This document shows, piece by piece, positions 46,477 through 58,020 of a stretch of DNA of 64,000 nt. Position 1 is the first letter of the stretch. The number at the start of each line of letters is the position of its first letter. Origin of the DNA: Cryptomeria japonica (lineage: Eukaryota; Streptophyta; Pinopsida; Cupressales; Cupressaceae). The stretch lies in assembly GCF_030272615.1 (NCBI RefSeq), contig NC_081411.1:216332154-216396153 (forward strand), given 5' to 3'. Both the position numbers and the translations under genes were made by a program. The notes beneath the pieces were generated by a model that did not search any database, was not told the origin of the DNA, and saw only the letters and a program-made list of their open reading frames with translations.

Positions 46477-47073
46477 TAGAATATAACATTGAAGAAATGA
46501 TGAGGATGTCTTGTAACCACTTCTAGCATGAAATCTAATTTTTCTCAAGCTACGTTTGGTATAGTCATAAAGGCCATTAAGTACACCACATATTCTAAAA
46601 GAAAAGGACAAGGCAACTTCAAATATTAATTATAGTAAATTAAGAGGAAATAAATATTGAAACCTTTGCAAAGCATTGGTTCTATGAAGTCAACACACTA
46701 AGGTGAACATTACTTGTAATTAAGAAGGCACATACAATAAATGATTACGGTTAATTATCAATGCATAGGTGAAGAAAAGTTTTTCACCATATAATAGCAC
46801 TATGGGGGAAATTTTAGGAACTAGTCCTCACATGTGGACCATGTTAGTTAGTACCCCAAGAAATTATTTGTCAATTAGTTTATGTATGTGCATATAAATC
46901 AGTTAAGTGATTATAATAGTTTTGATAGGTTAATGGGTTGTAATTTAGTGAGTAGATATAGAAGTGGTCATAGGAGAAGGCCTATATACACACATATAGC
47001 TCATATTATTGAACATAATGTCGAAGTTGATTGATTGATTAATGAGTTTTAGTTTTTGGATCTACTTCAATGT
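46477..47073. other. Spacer before the 72-bp minisatellite
   Basis: No coding sequence recognised. CTATATACACAC near 46982 could be a TATA-like element of a decayed LTR, but no borders are visible. Confidence 0.4.
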
Positions 47074-47420
47074 AATTGTTGTGCCCTTCTTATGGAGAGC
47101 TCTGCGAAGATGCAGGAGTCGCCATCCTACGCGTATTCTGTGTGGAATTGTTGTGCCCTTCTTATGGAAAGCTCTGCGAAGATGCAGGAGTCGCCATCCT
47201 ACGCGTACTCTGTGTGGAATTGTTGTGCCCTTCTTATGGAAAGCTCTGCGAAGATGCAGGAGTCGCCATCCTACGCGTATTCTGTGTGGAATTGTTGTGC
47301 CCTTCTTATGGAAAGCTCTGCGAAGATGCAGGAGTCGCCATCCTACGCGTATTCTGTGTGGAATTGTTGTGTCCTTCTTATGGAAAGCTCTGCGAAGATG
47401 CAGAAGTCCTACGCGTACTT
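47074..47420 (+). repeat. 72-bp minisatellite, about 4.7 copies
   Basis: The unit contains TTGTTGTGCCCTTCTTATGG, a GAAGATGCAGGAGTCGCC block and CTACGCGTA. Copies are nearly identical. Because 72 is a multiple of three and the unit lacks stops, three plus frames and one minus frame are open through it. It ends 150 bp before the kinase gene's probable 5' untranslated exon. Confidence 0.95.
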
Positions 47421-47685
47421 CTGTGATGCTATGAAGAAGATGGTTTTGTAAAGAACAGCTGACTATCAATGCGAAATCAGGGTTTTAAAGAGACTGTAAT
47501 GCCTATAGCTCAGAATTCGAAGGACCATTGTTAAGGGGCGGGCGCTACTTTCTCATCAAGATATTTTTTCTGTAAGCTGTTATTTTGTTTGATCAGAATA
47601 AGGTGTGCCATATCTTTTATTTATTTATATCTTCCATCCCTGTAATTTTTCAGCTTGACTGACAGAGCCCACTTATAGCAACAAA
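47421..47685 (+). promoter_or_regulatory. Probable 5' untranslated region with an intron upstream of the kinase gene
   Basis: TTTCT/GTAAGC at 47571/47572 and TTTTTCAG ending at 47653 form a plausible 82-bp intron ahead of the ATG at 47686. The same two sites are recognisable upstream of pseudogene A (35.57-35.65 kb). No clear TATA box was identified. Confidence 0.45.
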
Positions 47686-50600
47686 ATGAACACTTCTTCA
47701 ACAAGTACTCCTCCCAATAACGAAATTTCAAGTGCTGTTAGTCGCAAATCTTCTTCTACCAATAGCCTTTCTAGGTTTTCCCTCAATCTACTTATACAGT
47801 ACATTGAGAATGTTTTGTCTGCTATCACTAGCCAGGTACGTCACATTTGCTTCGTTATTCTACTTTTGCTTTCTGCTCTTTGGTTTGTAAAGGATTTAAG
47901 ATTTATACGGATGCCTACAGGGCTTGGGCTGCAAAATAATTGACAGTGGCACAGAGCTAAGGGATTTAGTGCAGCCTGTTGCCTCAGATTTTTCTAAATT
48001 ATTTGAAGGCATTTCAGAGGGAGCAAAAATGTTTTCGGATCAGGTAATTCGGATCTTGATGTTTTTTGTTTTCTGAGGATCAAGAATCTTAGACGGTAAT
48101 TTTTCTTTATGTTTAAAGGGTGGCTGTTTTTTGGGTGATTTGATTTAGAAATTTTTGAAGTCCCGGCTTTCTGCTGAAGCACATTCAATGGCGGTTGACG
48201 TGTTGAAAGGATTGGGGAATGCACATTGGGTTGCAGCGGGGCTGTTAGCGATAGCCAATGTTTTAGAAAGATTCGACAACATCTCTAAAATGGATAGAGA
48301 ATGCATCGACCTTCTCAAAGATATGCTTAAGCTAGGTAAATATTTGAAGCAAATGAAAGACCTCAATGTTAAATTCCACATAGAGGTTTTGGACGATATG
48401 CGTGAAGCTGTTCAATTGATACTTTCTGGTGCAATTTTGTGTCGTTCCTTTATCGCATCGAATAAATTATCCAAGTAAGTCATTAACAAGGAATTTGTTT
48501 CCATACTTTCCCTGGTAAACTTATCTGCTCAAAAGATACAGAGCATTGTTCTGTTTCGTTGACTTGTTAAAATTCCTCAAACAGTAAGTAAAAAGAAAGT
48601 AATCTTTTGGTAGTTGAATAATATTTGTCTGGTAACGCCATAGGTTCCTCTTGACCAAGAAGATCCGTGATGAACTTGTCTATGTTCGCGGAAAAGTAAA
48701 TGCTATGAAATCCGATCTTCAGGGTCACATGCAACTTCTGATAATGAAGACAGTTACCTTCATCCAAGAGCAATATATTAGTACAGGTTTGGAAATTCTA
48801 TCTTTCAGGTTTAGATGTTGATGGAAATTTATCTTTCGACATTTATGAATTATTCAAATTGATTGAATCGTGAGTAGCGATACAATAATCTGCTGGTTTG
48901 GCATACCTAGGTCGAAACGAGGAGTATAGCTGCCTTGGAATAACAGAACAATACCAATCCACCGATACACATTGTAAGATTATAAATTTTCTAGTACAAA
49001 CATTTACTAATTCGATTCAACTCAATCACTCAAAAGCTTTGAATTTATATAATCAGGTGAGATGGAGCAGATCTGTAAAACAGAGCTGGATGGATCAGAG
49101 TCAAACACTGTTCCTTCTCAGGGACAAGACAACTGTAATGAGATAAATGGGTACACACAACTGGAAATGCCATTTCGTAGCTCTTTCCAGCTGGGTAAAT
49201 TTCTTAGAAAAAAATTTCCAACTATATTTAGACGGCGGCCAAAATTTTCACTTCATCTAGAATCACAATTGTTGGTGAAGGAAATCCACCCATCTTTCAC
49301 TAAGTTCAAATTCGACGAATTGCACAAAGCAACAAAAGGGTTTAGTCAAAAACTTGGAGAAGGGGCCTTCAGCTCTGTTTACTACGTAAGTTCATTCTGA
49401 ATTCAAACTATCAATTACAGTATTTGAAGCAAAAATGATATAGTTAATCATTTATGGATATTCAGAAACAAAAAATAAAGGAATTCTGTTTGGTAGAAGG
49501 CAAATAGCAATTAAGGTCTCAAGCAATGAAAGTTGAACGTTAGAACAGCGGGGAAACCAGTTAAGATCTATGATAATTTATTTAGTTCTGCTTTTTAAAG
49601 GGAATTCTGTCTAATGGAAGACGAGTGGCGGTAAAGATCTTGAGGACTAAAAGTCTCCAAGGCGAAAGAGTGTGGGTGAACGAGCTGAGGACTCTATCAA
49701 AGCTATGCCACCAAAGCATCATCGAGCTGGTGGGATATTGCTATGAAGACGAGATGATGTTAGTCGTTGACTATATGCCACAAAACCTGCACAAAATTAT
49801 TTTCGGTAAGGAGCCAGTGCATTTCTTTCACTCTTTTTATGTGACTCTAGGGTTTATCTCGAATATGTAGATAATTTTAAATGTTATATGCAGGAGAAGA
49901 TGTGATGATTATTGACTGGCCAACAAGACACAATATTATATTAGACATCATAAGGGTACTCAAATATCTTCACGATGGGTGTATAGTGCACAGGGACATT
50001 AAACCCATGAACATTCTTCTCGATCAAAATTTGAATGTCAAGATTTGTGATTTTGGCATTGCTCGAATACTGCAACCGGGAAATGCCAACATGGAGATTT
50101 CTACAGATGGAGTTTTTTGTCCTGAGGATATATATGATACATCAGATGTTTGCGGAACACTGTAAGATCGCCTTATAATCTAGACCTTAATAACAATGAA
50201 AATGGTTATTGTATGTGGTCGGGAAATTCTTGGGGAAGAGTATTCTTTCTCTTTTGAGTAACTGATCAATGTATTTTACTTCTTGTTTGGCCCTGCAGTG
50301 GTTACCTAGATCCCGAGTATTTTTCTACTAACTGTTTGACTCCGAAGACAGACATTTACAGCTTTGGAATACTGCTGTTAAATGTCGTATCTGGCAAAGA
50401 AGCTATTGATTGGAAGCACAGGATCTTCTTTCTCGTCAAGGAAGTAAGAATTATATATGTAGTCACTACTAGAGTAGTTCATATGGCGTCTTGCCAACTA
50501 ATATAGTGATTAAATTTATGGTTTGGTGTGTGAATGCAGGCGTGGGGGTTATGTGAAGAGGATCGCCTTACAGAGCTAATAGACCCTGGATTACTCAACA

Positions 50601-51205
50601 CAGATGGTCTAATTAACTCAAGCAGCATAGTAAGGACAATCAAAATAGCTCTTTGGTGTGTTATAGAGAAATCTGAAATGCGTCCATCAGCGTCACGAGT
50701 GTTAACGATGCTGTCCTCAGAAGAGGAGATTCCAATTCCCACACCAGATCAATCATTTTACGAGTACTACTCAGAAGATGAGATTTCCTCTGTTACCGAT
50801 TCCCATATCTCAGAGGAGGAGATTCCAATTCCCACACCAGATCAATCATTTTACGAGTACTACTCAGAAGATGAGATTTCCACTGTTACCGATTACCATA
50901 CCTCAGAGGAGGAGATTCCAATTCCCACACCAGATCAATCATTTTACGAGTACTACTCAGAAGATGAGATTTCCTCTGTTACCGATTACCATACCTCAGA
51001 GCAAGAGATTCCCGACCCTACCTTACCAGTTGAATCACATTTTGATCACGTTGTTGCTAATCACAATTCCTTAGTCAAGAAAACTGAACAATCTGTTACA
51101 AAGTGGTCAGATGCATCTCCTAAAACATTGAAAATACTGTGTGTTTTATCACTTGTAATTTTCATTTGCCTTTTTAGAGCGTTTACAAATGTACCTCATC
51201 TGTAA
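47686..51205 (+). CDS. Receptor-like cytoplasmic kinase with helical N-terminus, acidic repeats and hydrophobic C-terminal tail
   Basis: Ten exons join in frame with GT-AG introns: 47686-47835, 47921-48043, 48149-48474, 48644-48786, 48911-48973, 49057-49385, 49601-49805, 49894-50161, 50299-50443, 50540-51205; 805 codons. Residues 1-35 are Ser/Thr-rich; about 50-250 is predicted helical without a recognised signal peptide, loosely like HeLo/MCAfunc-type bundles (inference). The kinase domain runs about 352-640: [11 protein letters not shown], Gly loop GEGAFSSV (third Gly is Ser), VAVK with Lys390, HRDIKPMN with Asp481, DFG Asp499, then GYLDPEY. Three 31-residue acidic repeats (644-736) follow, then a hydrophobic stretch (about 783-796) six or more residues from the end. 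No extracellular domain. Predicted Ser/Thr kinase of the plant receptor-like class, possibly tail-anchored. Confidence 0.8.
49480..49536 (+). pseudogene. Relic copy of kinase exon 7 start inside intron 6
   Basis: The sequence GGAATTCTGTTTGGTAGAAG and onward reads [13 protein letters not shown], parallel to the real exon 7 start [13 protein letters not shown] at 49601, and ends in a stop soon after. It looks like a partial duplication of the exon that carries the catalytic lysine. A functional alternative exon is unlikely because of the stop. Confidence 0.55.
50717..50995 (+). repeat. 93-bp in-frame tandem repeat in kinase exon 10
   Basis: Three nearly identical 93-bp units encode [20 protein letters not shown] plus [10 protein letters not shown]-like residues; a fourth, divergent partial unit begins at 50996. 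Both pseudogene relatives carry decayed forms of the unit. Confidence 0.95.
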
Positions 51206-52116
51206 TACAGGCGAAGCGAGCGTTATTTTGACCTCCCCTGCATTCATATGAAGGAAGGCTTATTTCTAAGAATAAATTATTTGTAAAACTTGATAGTTTA
51301 TAATTTGTTGAGCAGCCTTTTATAAAATTTGATCTTTATACCTTATATAAAGATGAGGTATAAAATTGCTTTCAACTATTTGATGATTGAAATATATAAT
51401 ATTAGAAAAAATTATAATCATAATATTAATGTTATCTATTTTTTAAAATTATATAATCAAATTTTTACTTTTTTACTAAAATCTTTAAATCATTAGTGGA
51501 CCTTTGAGCTTTTGTTAAAAAGTGATTCCAGAAATATTCAATAATTTTTTAAAAATAATGAATCTTCTTCTTTCTTATATATTTTATCTATCATAATTTT
51601 ATCAATATAAATTTTCCTTTTCACATTGTCTCATCATTAAAAGGTGAATGTAGTTCAAGACAATTTTTTATAGTTTTAATATGAGATTAATGATTTTTTT
51701 TTTATTTTTAAGAATTTGATTAAAAATGAATAGTAGAATATAACGAGTCACACCTTTAACTTCCACCCTAGAAGTCACATTCACATTGGCAATTAATAAA
51801 TAAAGACTAAGATTCAAACTTAAAATTCCATAGTAGGTGTCATTTTTAAGATTTGAAATTGGAATTCCTTAATGAAAAATTTAACCAACTGAACTCAACC
51901 CCTTATACTATTTCAAATTATTGTATAAGAAGAGTTATCCTTATAATAGAAAATAATCTCTTCTCCATTTTGGGCCCTTCTACTTGTCACATCCACATAA
52001 CCAAAGACAAGAAATGCCAAAAAAGAATAATAAAATAAATAATGAAACGATAAGATAGAGGGAGGATGGGTTAGATGACACATTGGCTAGGGATGGCATT
52101 GATGAAGAAAATAAAT
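51206..52116. other. Downstream flank of the kinase gene
   Basis: AT-rich. 51.24-51.96 kb is related to 36.96-37.9 kb downstream of pseudogene A. No further gene seen. Confidence 0.5.
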
Positions 52117-52129
52117 GGCTTTGATACCA
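52117..52129 (-). promoter_or_regulatory. Copia-type primer binding site
   Basis: On the minus strand this reads TGGTATCAAAGCC, one base different from the common initiator-Met-tRNA site TGGTATCAGAGC, and begins two bases after the CA end of the LTR at 52132. Confidence 0.75.
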
Positions 52130-52131
52130 AA

Positions 52132-52537
52132 TGAAGGATTGAAAAACACACATAAATTGCTCAATAGCAGATTTTTTATTCATCCAAATGAATTACAAAC
52201 TTCTTGATCATGTGATCAAGTGTCAAACAATTGAATAAGATCAAAGACAAATAAAATATTACAATTCTACCTCAATAAATAGAGGTCTTTGGCATATAAA
52301 TGCCTACTAAAAATAGAAAAAATCCATGCATATTCATGCACAACTACAATTAGCTCTTTTATGCAAATTATATTTTCTAAAAAGTATATCCTTACTTGTA
52401 GTTCTTCCCATGCAAGTGGTAGAAATTGATATTCCAACTCTATATTTAGAACACTTATTTTTATCTCCATATAAGACTACACAAGTAGTTCTCCTCATGC
52501 AACTATCCATGCCAAGTGGAAAATTACAATGCCAACA
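52132..52537 (-). mobile_element. Ty1/Copia LTR, 406 bp, with PPT before and PBS after it
   Basis: Minus-strand LTR from TGTTGGCATTG to CCTTCA. A polypurine tract ATTAAGGGGGAGAA (52538-52551) lies at its start and a primer site at its end, and no target duplication is visible around it. It is therefore neither a simple solo LTR nor an ordinary terminal LTR. No Copia protein motif was recognised on either side. Confidence 0.7.
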
Positions 52538-52551
52538 TTCTCCCCCTTAAT
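52538..52551 (-). promoter_or_regulatory. Copia polypurine tract
   Basis: ATTAAGGGGGAGAA directly abuts the TG start of the LTR at 52537. Confidence 0.75.
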
Positions 52552-53672
52552 TTTAACCACTTTTAACACAAAAATAATTATATCTTCATTTGATTTCAAC
52601 GAGATTAACTCCTACCATAGTGTATCATGTGACGATCTCCTTTTTTTGACAAAAAAATACTATGGCCTCTTCTAAGACCTTGATTTGGATTCCTCACAAA
52701 ATGAGGGCTTCACCTTTTACATAAAGGGTTTCAAAACTTTATTGCGCTAGCTAGATCAACTCAATAGCAATGTAATATTTTCACGCCTTGACAATCTCTT
52801 CTTTACCTAGAAATATCCTTGTTTATTTGGGCTATAACTTGTCTGGTTACACCTTCTTTTCAGACATGAGGTTCTTTAAAACCTCGATTCCTTATATGGT
52901 TGACATGCAAATGTCAGTTTGACTTCACTCTCCTCTTAGGAGGGTGGACTTCACCTTTGGATGGTATCTTATTCATTAACATTAGGATTGACTTCATTGA
53001 CTAAAAATACTTTCCACTTGCAACTTGGACAACTTCCCTAATGCAGTCACAGATGGAGGGTCTAAAATAGGACTATCCAACTATACAACATAGAGTCAAC
53101 ACAATGAAAATAACACAATAAAACACTTAGTAAGCAAGAAGACCAATATATTTATTATTAACAACATCAATAACATCATATGCATTGGTATCTAGAAGAA
53201 CAATGGGCTCACACAAGGTGCATTGATCATAACATAGTCCCACGAGCTATTGAAGAGAAAACTCTCAATGCAGATGTTATAATTTTATGAACCTAACTAC
53301 TGACTATCATGAATGATTGCAATAGGTTATTATATATGCTTTAGAAGTTTGTAAAAGGATCTACGTTAACCTCAAAGGTCTACAATGCAATGAATGATGA
53401 AATGTGTAGGTCAGCCTCAAAATACATTACAAAAGAAGAAACTAGAATATGGACCATAGGAAAGTATTCCGCTAGGTCCCAAATGCATTGAATGTTGCTC
53501 CAATTAGGTCTGCATGCCAGGGGAATCGTCCACAAGTGAATTGGCACCACAAACATGGAATGGTTTGACAAATAAGTGAGCTTTCATATGTGATAACTTG
53601 ATGAAAATAAAAAGATCATTGAATATGAAGTAGATGACCACATTCAAAGTGTGAATCTAGATCTGCAAGGCA
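52552..53672. other. Spacer, possibly decayed Copia interior
   Basis: By position it would be the 3' interior of the Copia element, but no integrase, RT or RNase H motif can be read. Confidence 0.4.
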
Positions 53673-54005
53673 TTAGGAGAAATATTCGATACAATGTAGA
53701 GAAAGTGTTGAGATAGCTACAAAATTGAAATATAAGAAAGGAATTTTTTTGGTTGATGTGAGATTGCTTGATAAGTAGGGATTCTCTTGCATCGGACACT
53801 CGAGGTCAGAAGGAAAGTGAGCCTCTCGATTTGTTGGGGCTAGGGAAAATCCAAGGCAGACTACCTCAGCCTGAAAAATCCATGTTGAATCTTCTATCGA
53901 TTTGCCTTTCCACTTCACCAAATATTCCTGATATTGCTTGCTCATGGTGCTCTTTCCAATTCTACTATCCAAAATCTACCCAATCTATTTCGATGATTCA
54001 GGTGG
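53673..54005 (-). pseudogene. Chromodomain fragment of a chromovirus (Ty3/Gypsy) integrase
   Basis: The minus-strand frame reads ILDSRIGKSTMSKQ, then YQEYLVKWKGKSIEDSTWIF. This is the chromodomain found at the integrase C-terminus of chromoviruses (usual EYLVKWKG..x..ATWE); it normally steers integration to modified chromatin. Stops lie just upstream and the frame soon loses similarity. No RT or integrase core was seen to the right, so it is an isolated remnant. Confidence 0.7.
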
Positions 54006-56830
54006 TAACTGATCCTCTAAACAAACTTTACTACTACTATCATCTGACCACTCTCCGTGGTACTCATAGATGTCTACAATATTGAAAATAAGTGATATAC
54101 CCAATGTTTTTCATAACTCCACTTCATATCGAATCAATGGGTCCTTTCCCATGCTTCTTTCTTGCCCACTACGAGAGTGACTATAAGTGGGAATTCTAGA
54201 GCTGATTCATAATCTTGATCTGTCTGATAATTGGAATCTCTATCTAACTCTTCAGTGCCAATACCTATGTTATGGTTGGTACCTTTCTCTTTCTGTCTTG
54301 TCAACGCTTCAATTTTCTACTCTTGAGAAGTTATCCTTACCCGTTAACTCTGAATGCAACTCTTTTGGTATATCACAAGGCATTGATGTGGCACTCCTAC
54401 TTGCATGTACAACTTCAACAAGGCTAGGGCTACCTCACCTCCTTTAGGTCCTCTTTATTATGGTAATTTGATTTTGCGAGATAAGGAATCATATATTATT
54501 TTAATTATCATGATTATTTTATTTTTTAATTATTCAAATATTGTTAATTATCAATTATAAATTGTAGCCAAATTCATTAAGTTAATATTTTATTTCCAAA
54601 TTTTAAATATCAATTCTAATAGAATCCATAATGCCAGGAAGACACGATAATATATATAAAGTCATAATTTTCATTCATAATATCATTTTTCACATAAGAT
54701 GATGATGATTATTTAGTGCTATTTCATTGTCTTTACACACACAAATTTTCAATTACATTGTTGGAGTTTCCTCCTAAAAATTCACTTCAAGATCTTCCTC
54801 CTCTAAGATATCAATAGTGACAACCATGCTAGAATGAACATGATTAAATTCTGCAATTGCTTCCTTGGAAAGGATTGGAGCAATGCATCCATAGCCAAAA
54901 TAGAAGCCTCTAACCATTAAGGGTTTCATCTTCAATTTTTGATGAGGAATTTCTTTTCATGGATCTAGAATTTAGAAAGGTTGGCGCAACATCTTTCCCT
55001 TCTTGATTTTTAATGGTTTCAGCTAAAGGTTCATCGTTGTTCATTTTACTATTTCCATTTTTGACAATGTGATAACAACTGCCTTGGATCCTTCTAGGTT
55101 CATTTGTTGAGGGTTTGGTATTCTTGCTACTTTCTTGTTTCCCTTTCTTCTACATCCCATGGCTGATGACATCAAGTAGCCATATTAGCATAAAGAAGGT
55201 GTGAGAACCTAGGTCCTAAGGTCAACATCTACGCTCTATTGCCTATGCAATGGCAATCCCAGGTAGGACTGAAAATCTACTCAATTTGTTTTTTTTAAAG
55301 AACATGGTAAGAAAAGAGTAATGTATGTTGAATGACAACAATGCATAATATCCACTAATAATGTAGTTCTTCTTGACCACAGAGCATAAATTTGGTACAA
55401 GTAATATTCAATCTTACCAATTGACGACATCACAATATCAATGGGGCTAACAGTTAATATTACCTGACTCATACCATAATTGCTTGCTTGGTCATGTAGA
55501 CTCTTCTCTTAAATCTTCCATTGTTTACTGCAAGGTGAAATGAGAACCCTCCAATATTAATACAATCCCTATCCACCCCTCTAATCGGATTTTTTAGCTC
55601 ATGGTGAGTGAGTATATGTTTAGATCATCTTTCTAAGAAAAGGGGTATCCACCTAAAGACCAACTACATAGGGTGTTTCTTCCATTAGTAAAATAAGGTA
55701 TCAATTCCATATCACTGCTACTTAGTGAGGTTTGGTATGTTGCCTACTTATACTTCATTAGAAATTATTCTTTCCACAGTCCATCAAATGACTAAGAAAC
55801 CAAGGACATCCATCATTGACATTTTGTTGGCCACAAGACCCACATGGTCCAGGTGGAATCTGTCCTACTATCTATGTGGTACAACTAACAATCATCCATC
55901 ATCATATGCTCCTTGACTACTATTAATATTGAGCATGGATAATCTTATATTTTAATGACTCATAGGATTTCCATTGGTGATCACCTCAGATGGAGAAGGG
56001 TAGCCTATTGATGCAGTAAATGGAGTTAGGATCTTCAAGCTTACTTTAGCCTTCAATTTGTTATGTTGTCTCCAGTTTGCCCTAGGGAGATCTTTCTACC
56101 AACTCACCTTTATAGACCTTTGGATGAACTAAAAATGGTGAATACTCAATTTATCAAGCTCTTTCCTACCCTTAAACCATGTTCATAAGCCTTTACTACT
56201 AGTGGTCCGATTTCATACCAAAAATTGCAATCACGGTGTATTGGCAACTAGGCCTTCCATGTGCACCAAGTGTTAAAAGAGTCTCCAACCATTCCACAGC
56301 CTTTCCCAATACTTATAATATGTAAAAAGAATGTGTTCAACTATATTTTATCACCTAAGAAGTTTCAAACTACCCGTTTTGGCTTATGCCCTGTTTTGGC
56401 TCCTATCTCCTTCTAGCCCTCTTTTTAGGGACTGGTGAAAAGTTCTCATAACTCAGGCCAATTATCCACAATCTAAAAATAATTTTTAATACCATTTATG
56501 GAGTTCTAAATAATATATCAAAATTACTAAGGGGTCCTTTGGAATAGGTGCGTCAAAATTGAAGTTTCTAACTAAACTAATGGGCAATTAACTCTCTTTT
56601 ACAAAGAAACCTATAACAAATGGATTTGCCAACACCTCCTAGTGGCATGTAGGGTCTTCTCACATCACCCTTGACTCGAATTTACCATTAATTATCTCAA
56701 AACCCTCTTATTACTATGTTGTCCTTACCTTATGCCTACTTCTCTAGTCTAACACTTGAGGTTGTTAGACTAGGGCTTGTAAAAAATCCCACCAAACTCC
56801 ATCTTCTCTACAAAAAACAAACAAAAACTC
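54006..56830. other. Gene-free spacer
   Basis: Several short ORFs, none with a recognisable domain. It may include decayed retrotransposon interior linking the chromodomain fragment and the LTR-like sequence to the right; I cannot show this. Confidence 0.45.
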
Positions 56831-58020
56831 AAAAATAACGCACAAACCTACCATTCCACCCAATTTGAAAATTCTTTGTGAATGCATCTAAATGTATTAA
56901 ACAGAATATGCATATAAACTTAACCTATTCAAACAAGAACATGCAAACCTCAAAATGATAAATAGCTTGAAATTTTGATAATGGGTTGGATGTGGTTGCT
57001 CATTAATCCAACAACATGATGGTGTGATGTTGATGATTGAATGATAAACTTGATAGCATAAGGATAGCATATGAAGAGATGATTAAAACGAGAGAAGTGA
57101 CCTCTATTTATAGATTCCCAAATTTGAAATGGAGGGTGGAGATCAAAAGATTATGAAGGGCTAGGATTGAATGTGAGAGGAGAGGACAAGTGGGAGATCC
57201 AAGAGATTTATCCATAAAGGAATTCCTTGACTCCATGCTCCTCAAGGTCATAGGGAAGAGATCCCAAGTACATTGGGAAGAGAAACAAGGAATTAAAATT
57301 TCCTTGGGAAGGACAAATGGAATTTAAAATTCCTTGGAAATAGGAAGTCTTGGAAGAATAAAGGATAAAAGAAATTAAAAATTCCTTGGGAAGAGTGGGC
57401 ATGGGGAGATTCAAGAAATTCAATTTTTTTTGAATAGACAAAAGTGGGTGGTATTTAAAATTGGGAGGTGAGATGGGACAACCATTTATGGCATGTTGTT
57501 GATTCATTCCTAATCTTGGAGATTAGGAATGTGCACATGATCGGTGAGGGGATTAAGTGAGGTAATGATGGATTATGGTGCAAGTGGGCAAGTTAGGAGG
57601 ATGTGACATTAGGAGAGAGAATAAGTGGATGAATTTAATAAAAGGGAAAATGGTAAGAGTGTTAATTAACTTAAATCAATCAATTAAGTAGGTATTAAAT
57701 AATTGATTTAGTAGGAGGATTTGTAGGACAAGGTTATACTAATTAAATAAATTTAAATATATTTAATTAATGGTGAAGGCTAAATTTAATTAAATAAATG
57801 GAAATTTATTTAATTAAGGGTGAAGGATAAACTTAATTAAATAAATGCAAATTGATTTAATTAAGGGTGAAGGATAAATTAAATGAATGTAAATTTATTT
57901 AATTAAAGGTGGTGGGTTAAGATAAAGGATTAATTAAATAAATAATAAACATTTATTTAATTGGTTAGAATGGGATAAGATCAAGTGTGGTTGGGTATGG
58001 AAAAATTTAGGTGTCTATAG
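56831..58020 (-). mobile_element. LTR-like sequence, minus strand
   Basis: On the minus strand it starts near TATAGACACCTAAATTTTTC, close to the TGTAGACACC starts of some Tat LTRs, continues through four or five TTAATTAAATAAAT modules separated by 'cttcaccctt' phrases (57660-57960), and has a TATA-like CTATAAATAGAGG at about 57101-57113. The left border is uncertain. The modules resemble the first 300 bp of the 10-kb LTR. Confidence 0.45.

Noticed and set aside
47042-47469. Four overlapping ORFs of 116-135 codons
   Set aside because: All are produced by the 72-bp tandem repeat, whose period is a multiple of three.
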